Shown here one piece after another: positions 17,457-25,960 of a stretch of DNA of 64,000 nt. The notes under the pieces are model-generated. The model was given only the letters and a program-made list of their open reading frames with translations. It did not search any database and had not been told where the DNA came from. Source of the stretch: Luteimonas terrae (lineage in GTDB: Bacteria > Pseudomonadota > Gammaproteobacteria > Xanthomonadales > Xanthomonadaceae); assembly GCF_004358165.1 (NCBI RefSeq), contig NZ_SMTG01000002.1, forward strand, positions 1,550,001 to 1,614,000, given 5' to 3'. Each line of letters begins with the position of its first letter. Within the stretch, counting starts at the first letter, position 1. The position numbers were made by a program, and so were the translations under genes.

Positions 17457-18685
17457 GCGCGCCCGTCATGAACCGCTGGTGGCCGCTGGTGCTCGCGGCG
17501 ACCGCGATGATGATGATCACGATGGGCATCCGGCAGTCGCTGGGCCTGTTCGTGCAGCCGATCGCCGCCGATACGGGCCTGGGGATCGCGGCGATCAGTT
17601 TCGCGCTGGCGGTCGGCCAGTTCGTCTGGGGCGCGGTGCAGCCTGTGTTCGGCGCGATCGCCGACCAGCGCGGCAGCGGACGCGTGCTGGTGCTCGGCGG
17701 CGTGCTGCTGTTCGCCGGCATGGCGGCGGCGCCGTTCTTCGCTTCCGAGTGGGGCCTGCTGCTGACGCTGGGTCTGGTCAGCGCCGCGGGCGCCGGCGCA
17801 GGCAGCTTCTCGATCCTGATCGGCAGCACTGCGCGGGCGATTCCCGCCGAGAAGCGCTCGATGGCCTCGGGCGTGGTCAACGCGGGCGGCTCGTTCGGCC
17901 AGTTCCTCTATGCGCCGTTCGCGACCACGATGATCGGCGCCTTCGGCTGGGCCGCCGCCGCGTGGGCCATGGCCGCGACCGCGCTCGCCACCCTGCCGCT
18001 GGCGTGGCCGTTGCGGCGTCGCAAACTGCCGCCGGCACCCGCAGACGCCGCCGTGGCGGTGGTCGTCGAAGACGACATCGGCCTGCGCGCACAGTTGCGC
18101 GTCGCGCTGCGCGACCGCAGCTACTGGCTGCTGCATCTGGGCTTCTTCACCTGCGGCTTCCACATCGCCTTCCTGGTGACGCATCTGCCGACCGAGATTG
18201 CGATGTGCGGGCTGTCGGCCGGCGTGTCGGCGATGGCGCTCTCGCTGATCGGACTGTTCAACATCGTCGGCAGCATCGGCGCCGGCTGGCTGGGCCAGCG
18301 CTACCGCATGAAGTGGCTGCTGACCGCGATCTACGCCAGCCGCGCGCTGATGATCCTGGTCTACGTGCTGTCGCCACCGACGCCGACGACGTTCTTCCTG
18401 TTCGCCATCGGTCTGGGCATGAGCTGGCTGGCGACCGTGCCGCCGACGGCGGGCCTCGTCGGCAAGCTGTTCGGCCCGCGCTATCTGGCGACGCTGTTCG
18501 GTCTGACCCTGCTCTCGCACCAGACCGGCGCGTTCTTCGGCGCATGGATGGGTGGCATCGCAGTGGCGAAGACGGGCTCGTATCTGTGGGTCTGGTACGC
18601 CGACATGGCGCTGGCGCTGCTGGCCGCTGCGGCCAATCTGCCGATCCGCGAAGCGCAGCTGCCGAAGGCGGTCGCGGCCGCCTGA
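17453..18685 (+). CDS. MFS transporter, oxalate/formate-antiporter-like (OFA) or YbfB type
   Basis: Major facilitator superfamily permease of 410 residues with 12 predicted membrane helices and a cytoplasmic loop between helices 6 and 7 ('RRRKLPPAP...EDDIGLRAQL'). The first helix 'MGIRQSLGLFVQPIAADTGLG' and 'GAVQPVFGAIADQRGSGRVL' resemble the family of monocarboxylate-type permeases widespread in proteobacteria. It is translationally coupled to the upstream MarR gene, so the substrate is likely the MarR ligand or a related compound. It could be efflux or uptake; the sequence does not decide. It ends 10 bases from the convergent zur stop; an inverted repeat CTGACG/CGTCAG (18682-18699) spans both stop codons. 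Confidence 0.9.
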   Translation: MSAPVMNRWWPLVLAATAMMMITMGIRQSLGLFVQPIAADTGLGIAAISFALAVGQFVWGAVQPVFGAIADQRGSGRVLVLGGVLLFAGMAAAPFFASEWGLLLTLGLVSAAGAGAGSFSILIGSTARAIPAEKRSMASGVVNAGGSFGQFLYAPFATTMIGAFGWAAAAWAMAATALATLPLAWPLRRRKLPPAPADAAVAVVVEDDIGLRAQLRVALRDRSYWLLHLGFFTCGFHIAFLVTHLPTEIAMCGLSAGVSAMALSLIGLFNIVGSIGAGWLGQRYRMKWLLTAIYASRALMILVYVLSPPTPTTFFLFAIGLGMSWLATVPPTAGLVGKLFGPRYLATLFGLTLLSHQTGAFFGAWMGGIAVAKTGSYLWVWYADMALALLAAAANLPIREAQLPKAVAAA

Positions 18686-18695
18686 CGTCGCTGCG

Positions 18696-19196
18696 TCAGT
18701 GCGGTTCGGCGTGCGCGCACTGCGCGCACAGGCCGTGGACTTCCAGCGTCTGCGCCTGCGGCACGAAGCCCAGCGCGCGTGCGCGCTCGTCGAGCGACGC
18801 CACGACGGCCTCGTCCTCCAGCTCCACGGCGCTGTGGCAACGGTCGCAGATCAGGAACGGCACCGAATGCTGCGCGGTGCTCGGGTGATGGCACGCGACG
18901 AAGGCGTTGACCGACTGCAGCTTGTGGATGAAGCCGTTGGCCAGCAGGAAATCCAGCGCGCGATACACCGTCGGCGGTGCCGCCGCGCCCGGACCGTCGC
19001 CCTCGCGCACCTGGTCGAGCAGGTCGTAGGCCTTGAGCGGCCGGCCGGCGTCGGCGATCAGGCCCAGCACGTGCGCGCGGATCGGCGTCAGCCGCAGGCC
19101 GCGCTCGCCGCAGGCGCGCTCCACCGCGCGGATGAAGCTCGCGGCGTCGTCGACGTGATGGTGCGGATCCGTGCAGGGGTGGGCGTGCTTGGCCAT
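18696..19196 (-). CDS. zur: Zinc uptake regulator Zur (Fur family)
   Basis: 166-residue Fur-family repressor. His/Asp-rich N-terminus ('KHAHPCTDPHHHVDD'), winged helix at about 25-100 with 'PTVYRALDFLLANGFIHKL' typical of Zur rather than Fur, then the metal-binding half with 'VACHHP', 'LICDRCHS' (structural zinc Cys pair) and 'HGLCAQCAH' near the C-terminus (second Cys pair). With zinc bound it represses uptake genes. The likely local targets are the divergent MerC-like and znuD genes about 4 kb away, which share a Zur-like half-site. The start at 19196 agrees with the family; longer in-frame sequence upstream is not conserved. CATCAT sits 7-12 bases before the start. Confidence 0.92.
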   Translation of the reverse strand: MAKHAHPCTDPHHHVDDAASFIRAVERACGERGLRLTPIRAHVLGLIADAGRPLKAYDLLDQVREGDGPGAAAPPTVYRALDFLLANGFIHKLQSVNAFVACHHPSTAQHSVPFLICDRCHSAVELEDEAVVASLDERARALGFVPQAQTLEVHGLCAQCAHAEPH

Positions 19197-19410
19197 GCCT
19201 GCATGATGGAGACGGACCGGGGCCGACTCAAGCCGGCGGTGTCGGGACGCATCGGTCCATGCGCCGATGCAGGCGTCGCGTGTCCGGGAGACGCAAGGCG
19301 CGCCGCGCGATGGACGCGCGCCGGGGCGCCCGGATCGACACGCGGCCGGACACCGCGACACTTGCGCCTGCAACGGTCGACGCCCCGCGCCCCGCTGCTA
19401 GCATGCGGGC
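19197..19410. other. Intergenic region, zur-aroK
   Basis: 214 bases between divergent genes. No coding potential recognised. The hexamer TAGCAT at 19399-19404 lies 7-12 bases before the aroK start. Confidence 0.5.
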
Positions 19411-20001
19411 ATGCAGTCCGCCCCCAATCTCGTGCTCGTCGGACCGATGGGCGCCGGCAAGTCCTCGATCGGCCGCCGCCTCGCGGCGCGGTTCGGCGCG
19501 GTCTTCGTCGACGTGGACCACGAGATCGAGGTGCGCACGGGTGCCTCGATTCCGATGATCTTCGAATGCGAAGGCGAAGCCGGCTTCCGCGCGCGCGAGC
19601 GAGCGGTGCTGGCGCAGATCCTGGCCGGCAGCGGACAGGTCATCGCCACCGGCGGCGGCGCGGTGCTCGACGCCGGCAACCGCGCCGCGATGCGCGCGCA
19701 CGGCTTCGTCGTGCACATGCATGCCGATGTCGACACCCAGCTGGCGCGACTGGCGCGCGATCGCACGCGCCCGCTGCTCGCCGGCGACGACCGGAGCGAC
19801 GTGCTGCGCCGGCTCGCCGTCGAACGCGCCCCGCTGTATGCCGACGCCGCGCATCTGCGCTTCGACACCGGTCCGCACGCCTGCAACGAGGCGGCCGCGC
19901 AGCTGGGACATCTGGTCGAAGTGCACTGGCAGCCGCCCGGCCCCCGCGCGCTCGCGCCCGACGCCGACCATGCGGATGCCGCCACATCCCACTCGCCTTG
20001 A
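19411..20001 (+). CDS. aroK: Shikimate kinase AroK
   Basis: Cytosolic kinase (EC 2.7.1.71) phosphorylating shikimate for chorismate and aromatic amino acid synthesis. 196 residues, about 20 longer than the E. coli enzyme owing to a polar C-terminal tail. P-loop 'GPMGAGKSS' at 11-19, shikimate-binding 'DVDHEIE' and 'GEAGFRARE', 'ATGGGAVL', and lid 'RDRTRPLL'. It heads the aroK-aroB pair, with 52 bases to aroB. TAGCAT at 19399-19404 and no Shine-Dalgarno suggest a leaderless start. Confidence 0.96.
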   Translation: MQSAPNLVLVGPMGAGKSSIGRRLAARFGAVFVDVDHEIEVRTGASIPMIFECEGEAGFRARERAVLAQILAGSGQVIATGGGAVLDAGNRAAMRAHGFVVHMHADVDTQLARLARDRTRPLLAGDDRSDVLRRLAVERAPLYADAAHLRFDTGPHACNEAAAQLGHLVEVHWQPPGPRALAPDADHADAATSHSP

Positions 20002-20053
20002 ACCGCGTCGCCCGTGCGACGCCGGTCGATTCCTCCTCCCGCTTACGACCCGC

Positions 20054-21148
20054 ATGAACCTCACACCTCGCGAAGTCGCCGTCGCCGGCGACGTCCCCTA
20101 CAGCATCCACGTCGGTCCCGGCCTGCTGGACGACGGCGCCCTGCTCGCCCGCAGCGTCCGCGGCCGCGACGCGATGCTGGTCAGCGACGCGCATGTCGCG
20201 CCGCTGTATGCCGACCGTGTCGCCGCCGCGCTGCAGGCCGCGCGCCCGGACCTGCGCATCCACCGGCACGTGCTGCCGCCGGGCGAGGCGTCCAAAACGC
20301 TCGCCAGTTTCGCCGACGTCACCGATGCGCTCGCCGATGCGCGCATGCGTCGCGACGCGACTTTGTTCGCGCTCGGGGGCGGCGTCATCGGCGATCTGGC
20401 CGGTTTCGCCGCGGCCTGCTGGATGCGCGGCATCGACTGCGTGCAGCTGCCGACCACGCTGCTGGCGATGGTGGATTCCTCGGTTGGCGGCAAGACCGCG
20501 GTCGACCTGCCGCAGGGCAAGAATCTGGTTGGCGCCTTCCATCCGCCGCGCGCGGTGATCGCCGATACCGCCGCGCTGCGCACGCTGCCCGCGCGTGAGT
20601 TGCGTGCGGGCCTGGCCGAAGTGGTGAAGTACGGCGCGCTCGGCGATGCGGCCTTCCTCGACTGGATCGATGCCAACGCGGACGCGCTGCTGGCAATGGA
20701 CGACGCGGCGCTGGCCGAGGCCATCGCCCGCAGCTGCGCGCACAAGGCGGCGATCGTCGCGCGGGACCCGTTCGAGCACGGCGAACGCGCCCTGCTCAAT
20801 CTCGGCCACACCTTCGGTCATGCGATCGAGACCGAGCAGGGCTACGGTGGCCTCAATCACGGCGAGGCGGTCGCGGTCGGCATGGTGCTGGCGGCGCGGT
20901 TGTCGGAAGCGCTGGGCCTGGCGCCGGCGGCGGACACGCGGCGGCTGCGCGACCTGCTTGTGCGCCTGCAATTGCCGGTCGACGTGCCGCCGGGTCTGGA
21001 CCCCGAACGCCTGCTCGCGCACATGCGTCTCGACAAGAAAGCGACTGCCGGCGGCCTGCGCTTCATCGTCTGGCGCGGCGCCGGGCGGGCGGAGGTGGTC
21101 GGCGACGTCCCCGAATCGGCAGTGTTGTCGGTGCTGCGCGAGGCCTGA
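20054..21148 (+). CDS. aroB: 3-Dehydroquinate synthase AroB
   Basis: NAD- and metal-dependent cyclase (EC 4.2.3.4), second step of the shikimate pathway. 364 residues, standard length. Diagnostic segments: 'PPGEASKTL', '[20 protein letters not shown]' (NAD-binding), '[33 protein letters not shown]', 'AEVVKYGAL', and metal ligands in '[12 protein letters not shown]' and 'HGEAVAVGM'. The start at ATG 20054 gives the normal N-terminus. It lies directly after aroK as in most gamma-proteobacteria. A small WGR-like gene follows after 26 bases instead of the SPOR-domain gene found in E. coli. Confidence 0.97.
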   Translation: MNLTPREVAVAGDVPYSIHVGPGLLDDGALLARSVRGRDAMLVSDAHVAPLYADRVAAALQAARPDLRIHRHVLPPGEASKTLASFADVTDALADARMRRDATLFALGGGVIGDLAGFAAACWMRGIDCVQLPTTLLAMVDSSVGGKTAVDLPQGKNLVGAFHPPRAVIADTAALRTLPARELRAGLAEVVKYGALGDAAFLDWIDANADALLAMDDAALAEAIARSCAHKAAIVARDPFEHGERALLNLGHTFGHAIETEQGYGGLNHGEAVAVGMVLAARLSEALGLAPAADTRRLRDLLVRLQLPVDVPPGLDPERLLAHMRLDKKATAGGLRFIVWRGAGRAEVVGDVPESAVLSVLREA

Positions 21149-21174
21149 ACCTCGCCCGCCGTACAATCGGCGGC

Positions 21175-21429
21175 ATGCGCCTGTTCCTGCAGCAGCACCC
21201 CGACGGCCACGAGGCGCCCCGCTTCGTACAGCTGACCCTGCAGCCCGATCTGCTGGGCGGCTGGGTGCTGCTGCGCGAAACCGGCCAGGTCGGCGGCCGC
21301 AGTACGCTGCGGCGCGACCAGTTCCTCGATCAGCCCAGCGCACTCAAGGCGCTCGAGACCGCGCGCGATGCGCAGCTCAAGCGCGGCTTCCAGTTGATGT
21401 TCGCCCGCGGCAGCGACGCGCCGGCCTGA
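21175..21429 (+). CDS. Stand-alone WGR-domain protein
   Basis: 84-residue protein made of a single WGR-like domain: '[22 protein letters not shown]', then '[16 protein letters not shown]' in place of the W-G-R core, and a C-terminal helix '[19 protein letters not shown]'. WGR domains occur in PARPs and in small bacterial proteins such as YehF and are thought to bind nucleic acid; the role of free-standing copies is not known. TACAAT at 21162-21167 lies 8-13 bases before the start, so it may have its own leaderless promoter despite following aroB closely. hemE starts 37 bases downstream. Confidence 0.85.
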   Translation: MRLFLQQHPDGHEAPRFVQLTLQPDLLGGWVLLRETGQVGGRSTLRRDQFLDQPSALKALETARDAQLKRGFQLMFARGSDAPA

Positions 21430-21466
21430 CCGCGCGCGCGCCGCCTCCACAGGAAATTCCGTCCCG

Positions 21467-22528
21467 ATGTCTGCCGTCCTGAAAAACGAACGCTTCCTCC
21501 GCGCCCTCCGCCGCGAACCCGTCGACCGCACGCCTGTCTGGCTGATGCGCCAGGCCGGCCGCTATCTGCCGGAGTACCGCGCGTCGCGCAAGGCCGCCGG
21601 CAGTTTCCTGGCGATGGCCAAGAACCCCGAGCTCGCCTGCGAGGTCACGCTGCAGCCGCTGGCGCGCTTCGATCTGGACGCGGCGATCCTGTTCTCCGAC
21701 ATCCTGACCATCCCGGACGCGATGGGTCTGGAGCTGTACTTCGTCGAAGGCGAAGGCCCGAAGTTCCGCCATCCGGTCCGCGACGCGGCCAGCATCGCGA
21801 AACTCGGCGTGCCGGACATGGAAACCGAACTGCGCTACGTCATGGACGCGGTGCGCACGATCCGTCGCGAGCTGGACGGCAGGGTCCCGCTGATCGGCTT
21901 CTCGGGCAGTCCGTGGACGTTGGCCTGCTACATGGTCGAAGGCGGCGGCAGCAAGGATTTCGCGCGCATCAAGGCGATGGCGCTCAACGACCCGCAGGCG
22001 CTGCACGCGCTGCTGTCGGTCAACACCGATGCGGTCATCGCGTATCTCGCCGCACAACGCGCCGCGGGCGCGCAGGCACTGCAGGTGTTCGATACGTGGG
22101 GCGGCGTGCTGTCGCCGGCGATGTACCGGGAGTTTTCGCTGCCGTACCTGACCCGCATCGCGCGCGAGCTGGAACGCGGCGACACGCCCCTCATCCTGTT
22201 CGGCAAGGGCAATGCCGCGTATCTCGATGAACTCTCGCAGTCGGGCGCCGAAGGTGTCGGCGTCGACTGGCTGATCGAACTGGGCGACGCCGCGCGCCGC
22301 ACGCAGGGCCGCGTCGCGCTGCAGGGCAATCTGGATCCGACCACGCTGTACGGCTCACCCGATGCGATCCGCGCCAAGGTCCGCGACGCGCTCGACAGCT
22401 ACCGCGACGGCAACGGCGGCTCGCGCGACGGCCACGTCTTCAACCTCGGCCACGGCATGTCGCCGGACATGAACCCCGACCACGTCGGCGTGCTGGTCGA
22501 CGAGGTGCACGCGTACAGCGCGCGCTGA
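21467..22528 (+). CDS. hemE: Uroporphyrinogen decarboxylase HemE
   Basis: Cytosolic haem-biosynthesis enzyme (EC 4.1.1.37) that decarboxylates uroporphyrinogen III to coproporphyrinogen III. 353 residues, usual length. Signatures '[16 protein letters not shown]' near the N-terminus, '[17 protein letters not shown]' with the catalytic Asp, '[22 protein letters not shown]', '[11 protein letters not shown]', 'GNLDPTTLY' and '[16 protein letters not shown]'. Its stop is 1 base from the stop of the convergent pdeM gene. Confidence 0.98.
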   Translation: MSAVLKNERFLRALRREPVDRTPVWLMRQAGRYLPEYRASRKAAGSFLAMAKNPELACEVTLQPLARFDLDAAILFSDILTIPDAMGLELYFVEGEGPKFRHPVRDAASIAKLGVPDMETELRYVMDAVRTIRRELDGRVPLIGFSGSPWTLACYMVEGGGSKDFARIKAMALNDPQALHALLSVNTDAVIAYLAAQRAAGAQALQVFDTWGGVLSPAMYREFSLPYLTRIARELERGDTPLILFGKGNAAYLDELSQSGAEGVGVDWLIELGDAARRTQGRVALQGNLDPTTLYGSPDAIRAKVRDALDSYRDGNGGSRDGHVFNLGHGMSPDMNPDHVGVLVDEVHAYSAR

Positions 22529-22529
22529 A

Positions 22530-23204
22530 TCAGACGGACACGTCGACCACTGCGTCCGGGGCGCAGGCGAAAAGCCGCGTCTCCGACGTGCGGTCGACGC
22601 GCCAGCCGCCGGCGAAGGCGGTGAACGCCGGCAGCACGCCGGCGGTCTCGCCGAACAGGAACGCCGGCAGACGCGGCACGCCGGGCAGGCGCACGACCGG
22701 ATGCAGGTGGCCGCCGAGGCGGTAACCATCGGCCTGCGCGCCATGCGCGGGGTCGTGGACGAACAGGAACGGCGCGAATGCGAGTGCGTGGCCGTGCAGA
22801 TGGATGCCGAGCGACGCGGCAACGCCCGGGCGTCCGGTCAGCGCGCGGTCGTGGTTGCCGCCGACCAGTTCGACCGACAGCGCCTGGCGGCCGGCGCGCC
22901 ATGCGATCCACGCATCTCGCCACTGCGCGTCGTGCACGGCGGCGTGCAGCAGATCGCCGAGCACCAGCAGTCGCGTCGCGCGGGTCTGCACCAGCAGACC
23001 GTCGAGCCGGTCGAGATCGTGCGCGGTGCCGCCGCGCGGCAAGGCGATGCCCGCACGGCGGAAGTGATCACCCTTGCCCAGGTGCAGGTCGGCGATGGCC
23101 AGCAGCGACATGCGCGGCCACCACAGTGCGCGGTCGGGCAGCAGCACCAGCGATTCGCCGGCCACCGTGATGCCGAGGCTGCCGGGCACGGCCAGCTCAA
23201 CCAC
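22530..23204 (-). CDS. pdeM: Ligase-associated DNA damage response endonuclease/phosphoesterase PdeM (MPE)
   Basis: Binuclear metallophosphoesterase of 224 residues, the last gene of the exo-lig-lhr-pdeM operon. Metal motifs: 'AIADLHLGKGDHFRRAG' (D-x-H), 'LVLGDLLHA' (GD), 'ELVGGNHDRAL' (GNHD), and 'LGGHLHPVV' (GH-x-H). The Pseudomonas putida homologue is a manganese-dependent DNA endonuclease/phosphodiesterase studied with this operon. The start overlaps the lhr stop by 8 bases, so the two are translationally coupled. Convergent with hemE. Confidence 0.94.
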   Translation of the reverse strand: MVELAVPGSLGITVAGESLVLLPDRALWWPRMSLLAIADLHLGKGDHFRRAGIALPRGGTAHDLDRLDGLLVQTRATRLLVLGDLLHAAVHDAQWRDAWIAWRAGRQALSVELVGGNHDRALTGRPGVAASLGIHLHGHALAFAPFLFVHDPAHGAQADGYRLGGHLHPVVRLPGVPRLPAFLFGETAGVLPAFTAFAGGWRVDRTSETRLFACAPDAVVDVSV

Positions 23205-25701
23205 GGTTGCGCTTCTCCAGTTGCGCGGCGGCGCGTTGCACGCGGGTCTTCCAGTCTTCGGTGCTCAGCTGGCCGCGCAGCGACTCGGCCCACAGTGGGA
23301 ACGACATCGGGGTGAAGGTCTTGAGTGCATGCAGCGACAGCGTACGGGCGCTGCAGTCCTCGAGCGTCTCGCGCAGGCGCACCACTTCGAGCTGCGCGGC
23401 GAAGACCTCGCGCTCGGCCAGGGCCAGCAGCATGTGATCGGGATCGTGCCGTCGCAGCACGTCGAACAGCAGGCCGCTCGATGCCTGCAGCTGGCGCATC
23501 GACCGTGGTGCGCGGCCGGGCAGCGACGGCGGCAGCAGGCCGGCGACGCGGGCGATGTCGCGGAACTGGCGACGCGCGAGCTCGGCGAGGTTGAGGCTTT
23601 CGCGCAGGTCCTCCAGCAGGGCATCCGGCGTCAGCAGCGCTTCGACGTCCGCAACCTCGAGCGGCACATCCTGCGCCGGCGACAGCACCAGACCGTAATC
23701 GTTGGCGGCGAAGGTGAAGCTATTGCGGTGCACGCGCCCCCAGCGCAGCGACCACAACGCGGCGAGTCCTTCGTGCACCAGCCGCCCCGCGAAGGGATAC
23801 AGGAACAGGTGCCCGCCGCCGCGCACGTGGATCCATTCCACCAGCAGTCGCCCCGGTGCCGGCAACGCCGACAGACGCTGTTGAAGATCGAGCAGGCGCC
23901 CGATCGCACGCAACTCCGGCACATCGCGTGGCGCCTCGAACAGTCGCTCGACCACATGCGCCAACGTGCCCGACAGCGCCATGCGCCCGCCCGACCACTT
24001 CGGCACCGTGCCGCTCCCCGACTTCGCCAGGCGCACGTAGGCGGTCATGTCTTCCAGCCGCACCAGTTCCAGCGTGCGGCCGGCGAACTGGAAGCGGTCG
24101 CGCGGTCGCAGCCGGCCGATGAAGCTCTCTTCCACCGAGCCCAGCCCGCCGCCGCGCATCATCTTCACCCGCACCGCGCCGTCGCTGGCGATGGTGCCGA
24201 TCGACAGCCGATGCCGCAGCGCGATGCGCCGGTCGTCGACGCGGTAGATGCCGTCCTCGTCGCGCACGACGCGGCGGAAGTCCGGGTAGTGCGCCAGCGC
24301 GGTGCCGCCCTGCACGATGAAGTCCAGCACCGCGCGCCAGGCGGTGGCATCCAGGGCGCGAAACGCATGCGTGTCGCGGACCTCGTCGAACAGCGCATCG
24401 GCATCGAAGCCACCGCCCAGCGCGAGCGTGACGCAGTGCTGGGCCAGCACGTCGAGGCTCAGCACTGGCGGCGGCCGCGATTCGATCGTGCCCTCGCCCA
24501 CCGCCACGCGCGCGGCGGCGTATTCCACCAGCTCCAGCGCGTGCGTGGGCACGCAGACCACGTGACCCGCTTCTCCCGGTCGATGCCGGGCCCGGCCGGC
24601 GCGCTGCAGCAGGCGCGACACGCCCTTGGGGCTGCCGATCTGCAGCACCTGGTCGACGGCCGGAAAATCCACGCCGAGGTCGAGACTGGATGTCGCGACC
24701 GCGCAACGGATGCTGCCGTCGCGCAGACCGTCTTCGGCGGCGGCGCGCAGTTTGGGATCCAGCGAGCCGTGATGCAGCGCCAGCGTCTCTGGCGCCTCGG
24801 GCCAGACCGCGCTCAGCGCGCGATGCCAGAGCTCGGCCTGCGAACGGGTGTTCGCGAACAGCAGGCTGGTGCGCTCGGCCATCAGGCGTTCGAGCACACG
24901 CGGCAACTGCGCGAGGCCCAGATGGCCGCCCCACGGGAAGCGCTCGTCCTCGCCCGGCAGCAGCGTGTCGAGCGTGAAGCGCTTCGGCGCGACACCGGCG
25001 ACGAGTGGCGCGTCGGGCAGATGGGGCAGCAGCGCATCACACGCTTCGTCGAGATTGCCGAGCGTCGCCGACACGCCCCAGATCCGCAGCGCCGGGTTGA
25101 GCCGGCGCAGCCGCGCCAGGGCGAGCTGCAGCAGCACCCCTCGCTTGTTGCCCAGCAGTTCGTGCCACTCGTCGACGATCACGCACTGCAGCTGCGACAG
25201 CTGTGGCGCGGTGTCGGCATAGGACAGCAGCAGCGACAGGGACTCGGGCGTGGTGACCAGCACGTCGGCCTGTCCGCTGCGCGCCAGGCGGCGATCGCGG
25301 GCGCTGGCATCGCCGGTCCGCATCGCCACCACCCAGTCCAGTCCCAGCGCTTCGATCGGCGCACGCAAAGCGCGTGCGGTGTCGACGGCCAATGCACGGA
25401 GCGGTGTGATCCACAGCACCTTGAGGCTGCCCGGTGGCCGGGGCGGCGGCCGCTTGCGCGTCCTGGTCGCCGGCGTCGGCTTGGGCTTGTTGGCGCAGGC
25501 CTCCAGCAGCGGTCCGCCGAATGCGGCCAGCGTCTTGCCGCTGCCGGTCGGTGTCTGCAGCAGCCCGGATTCGCCGGCCATGTAGCGCTTCCAGACTTCG
25601 CGCTGGAACGGCGCGGCGGTCCAACCCTGCGATTCGAACCAGGCACGCAGTGGTGCGTCGGGGCCGCGGAGGCGTTTGCCAGACGTGGTTTCCGCAGTCA
25701 C
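23197..25701 (-). CDS. lhr: Ligase-associated DEXH-box helicase, Lhr family
   Basis: 834-residue superfamily 2 helicase of the Lhr-Core type. Motif I 'TPTGSGKTLAAF' near residue 50, motif II 'VIVDEWHELLGNKRG' (DEWH), motif III 'GVSATLGN', 'LLFANTRSQAELW', 'LDLGVDFPAVDQVLQIG' and motif VI 'RLLQRAGRARHRPGE'. The winged-helix and Lhr-specific beta-barrel domains fill the C-terminal half. These helicases are 3'-5' translocases on DNA:RNA or DNA duplexes. I set the start at GTG 25701 (34 bases beyond it the frame runs into a REP palindrome); the first conserved residues follow within 15 codons. Separated from lig by 259 bases holding two inverted REP units. Confidence 0.94.
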   Translation of the reverse strand: MTAETTSGKRLRGPDAPLRAWFESQGWTAAPFQREVWKRYMAGESGLLQTPTGSGKTLAAFGGPLLEACANKPKPTPATRTRKRPPPRPPGSLKVLWITPLRALAVDTARALRAPIEALGLDWVVAMRTGDASARDRRLARSGQADVLVTTPESLSLLLSYADTAPQLSQLQCVIVDEWHELLGNKRGVLLQLALARLRRLNPALRIWGVSATLGNLDEACDALLPHLPDAPLVAGVAPKRFTLDTLLPGEDERFPWGGHLGLAQLPRVLERLMAERTSLLFANTRSQAELWHRALSAVWPEAPETLALHHGSLDPKLRAAAEDGLRDGSIRCAVATSSLDLGVDFPAVDQVLQIGSPKGVSRLLQRAGRARHRPGEAGHVVCVPTHALELVEYAAARVAVGEGTIESRPPPVLSLDVLAQHCVTLALGGGFDADALFDEVRDTHAFRALDATAWRAVLDFIVQGGTALAHYPDFRRVVRDEDGIYRVDDRRIALRHRLSIGTIASDGAVRVKMMRGGGLGSVEESFIGRLRPRDRFQFAGRTLELVRLEDMTAYVRLAKSGSGTVPKWSGGRMALSGTLAHVVERLFEAPRDVPELRAIGRLLDLQQRLSALPAPGRLLVEWIHVRGGGHLFLYPFAGRLVHEGLAALWSLRWGRVHRNSFTFAANDYGLVLSPAQDVPLEVADVEALLTPDALLEDLRESLNLAELARRQFRDIARVAGLLPPSLPGRAPRSMRQLQASSGLLFDVLRRHDPDHMLLALAEREVFAAQLEVVRLRETLEDCSARTLSLHALKTFTPMSFPLWAESLRGQLSTEDWKTRVQRAAAQLEKRNRG

Positions 25702-25740
25702 CGTCGGATGGCTCCCGCAAGCCCAGACGCATGCAAGCCA

Positions 25741-25890
25741 TCCCCCGCTAGCGGGGGAGGGTTGGGTGGGGGCAAGCGATCCGGTCGCGGAGAAGACTGC
25801 GCAACTGATGGAGCTGATTGCCTGCAACTTGCTCCTGCATCGACCTCACGGTTCGCCCCCTCCCAACCCTCCCCCGCCTTGCGGGGGAGG
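25741..25890. repeat. REPIN-like pair of inverted REP palindromes
   Basis: Copy 2 (25741-25774) has arms CCCCCGC-TA-GCGGGGG followed by the head AGGGTTGGGTGGGGGC, i.e. inverted relative to copy 1 at 5021. Copy 3 (25854-25890) is in the direct orientation with arms CCCCCGC (25871-25877)-CTT-GCGGGGG. Two REP units facing opposite ways about 80 bases apart define a REPIN. It lies between lig and lhr within one operon, and the RNA could fold into a long cruciform-like structure. Confidence 0.8.
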
Positions 25891-25960
25891 ACTCGCAACA
25901 CAGCGCGTCGACGGCCCCCCGCGATAACGCGCCTCGTTGCGGACTTGCGCTGGACCACGC

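Noticed and set aside
18682-18699. Inverted repeat CTGACG/CGTCAG across the convergent MFS and zur stops as a terminator
   Set aside because: Only a 6-bp stem with a 6-base loop and no T tract; it may be chance created by the stop codons.
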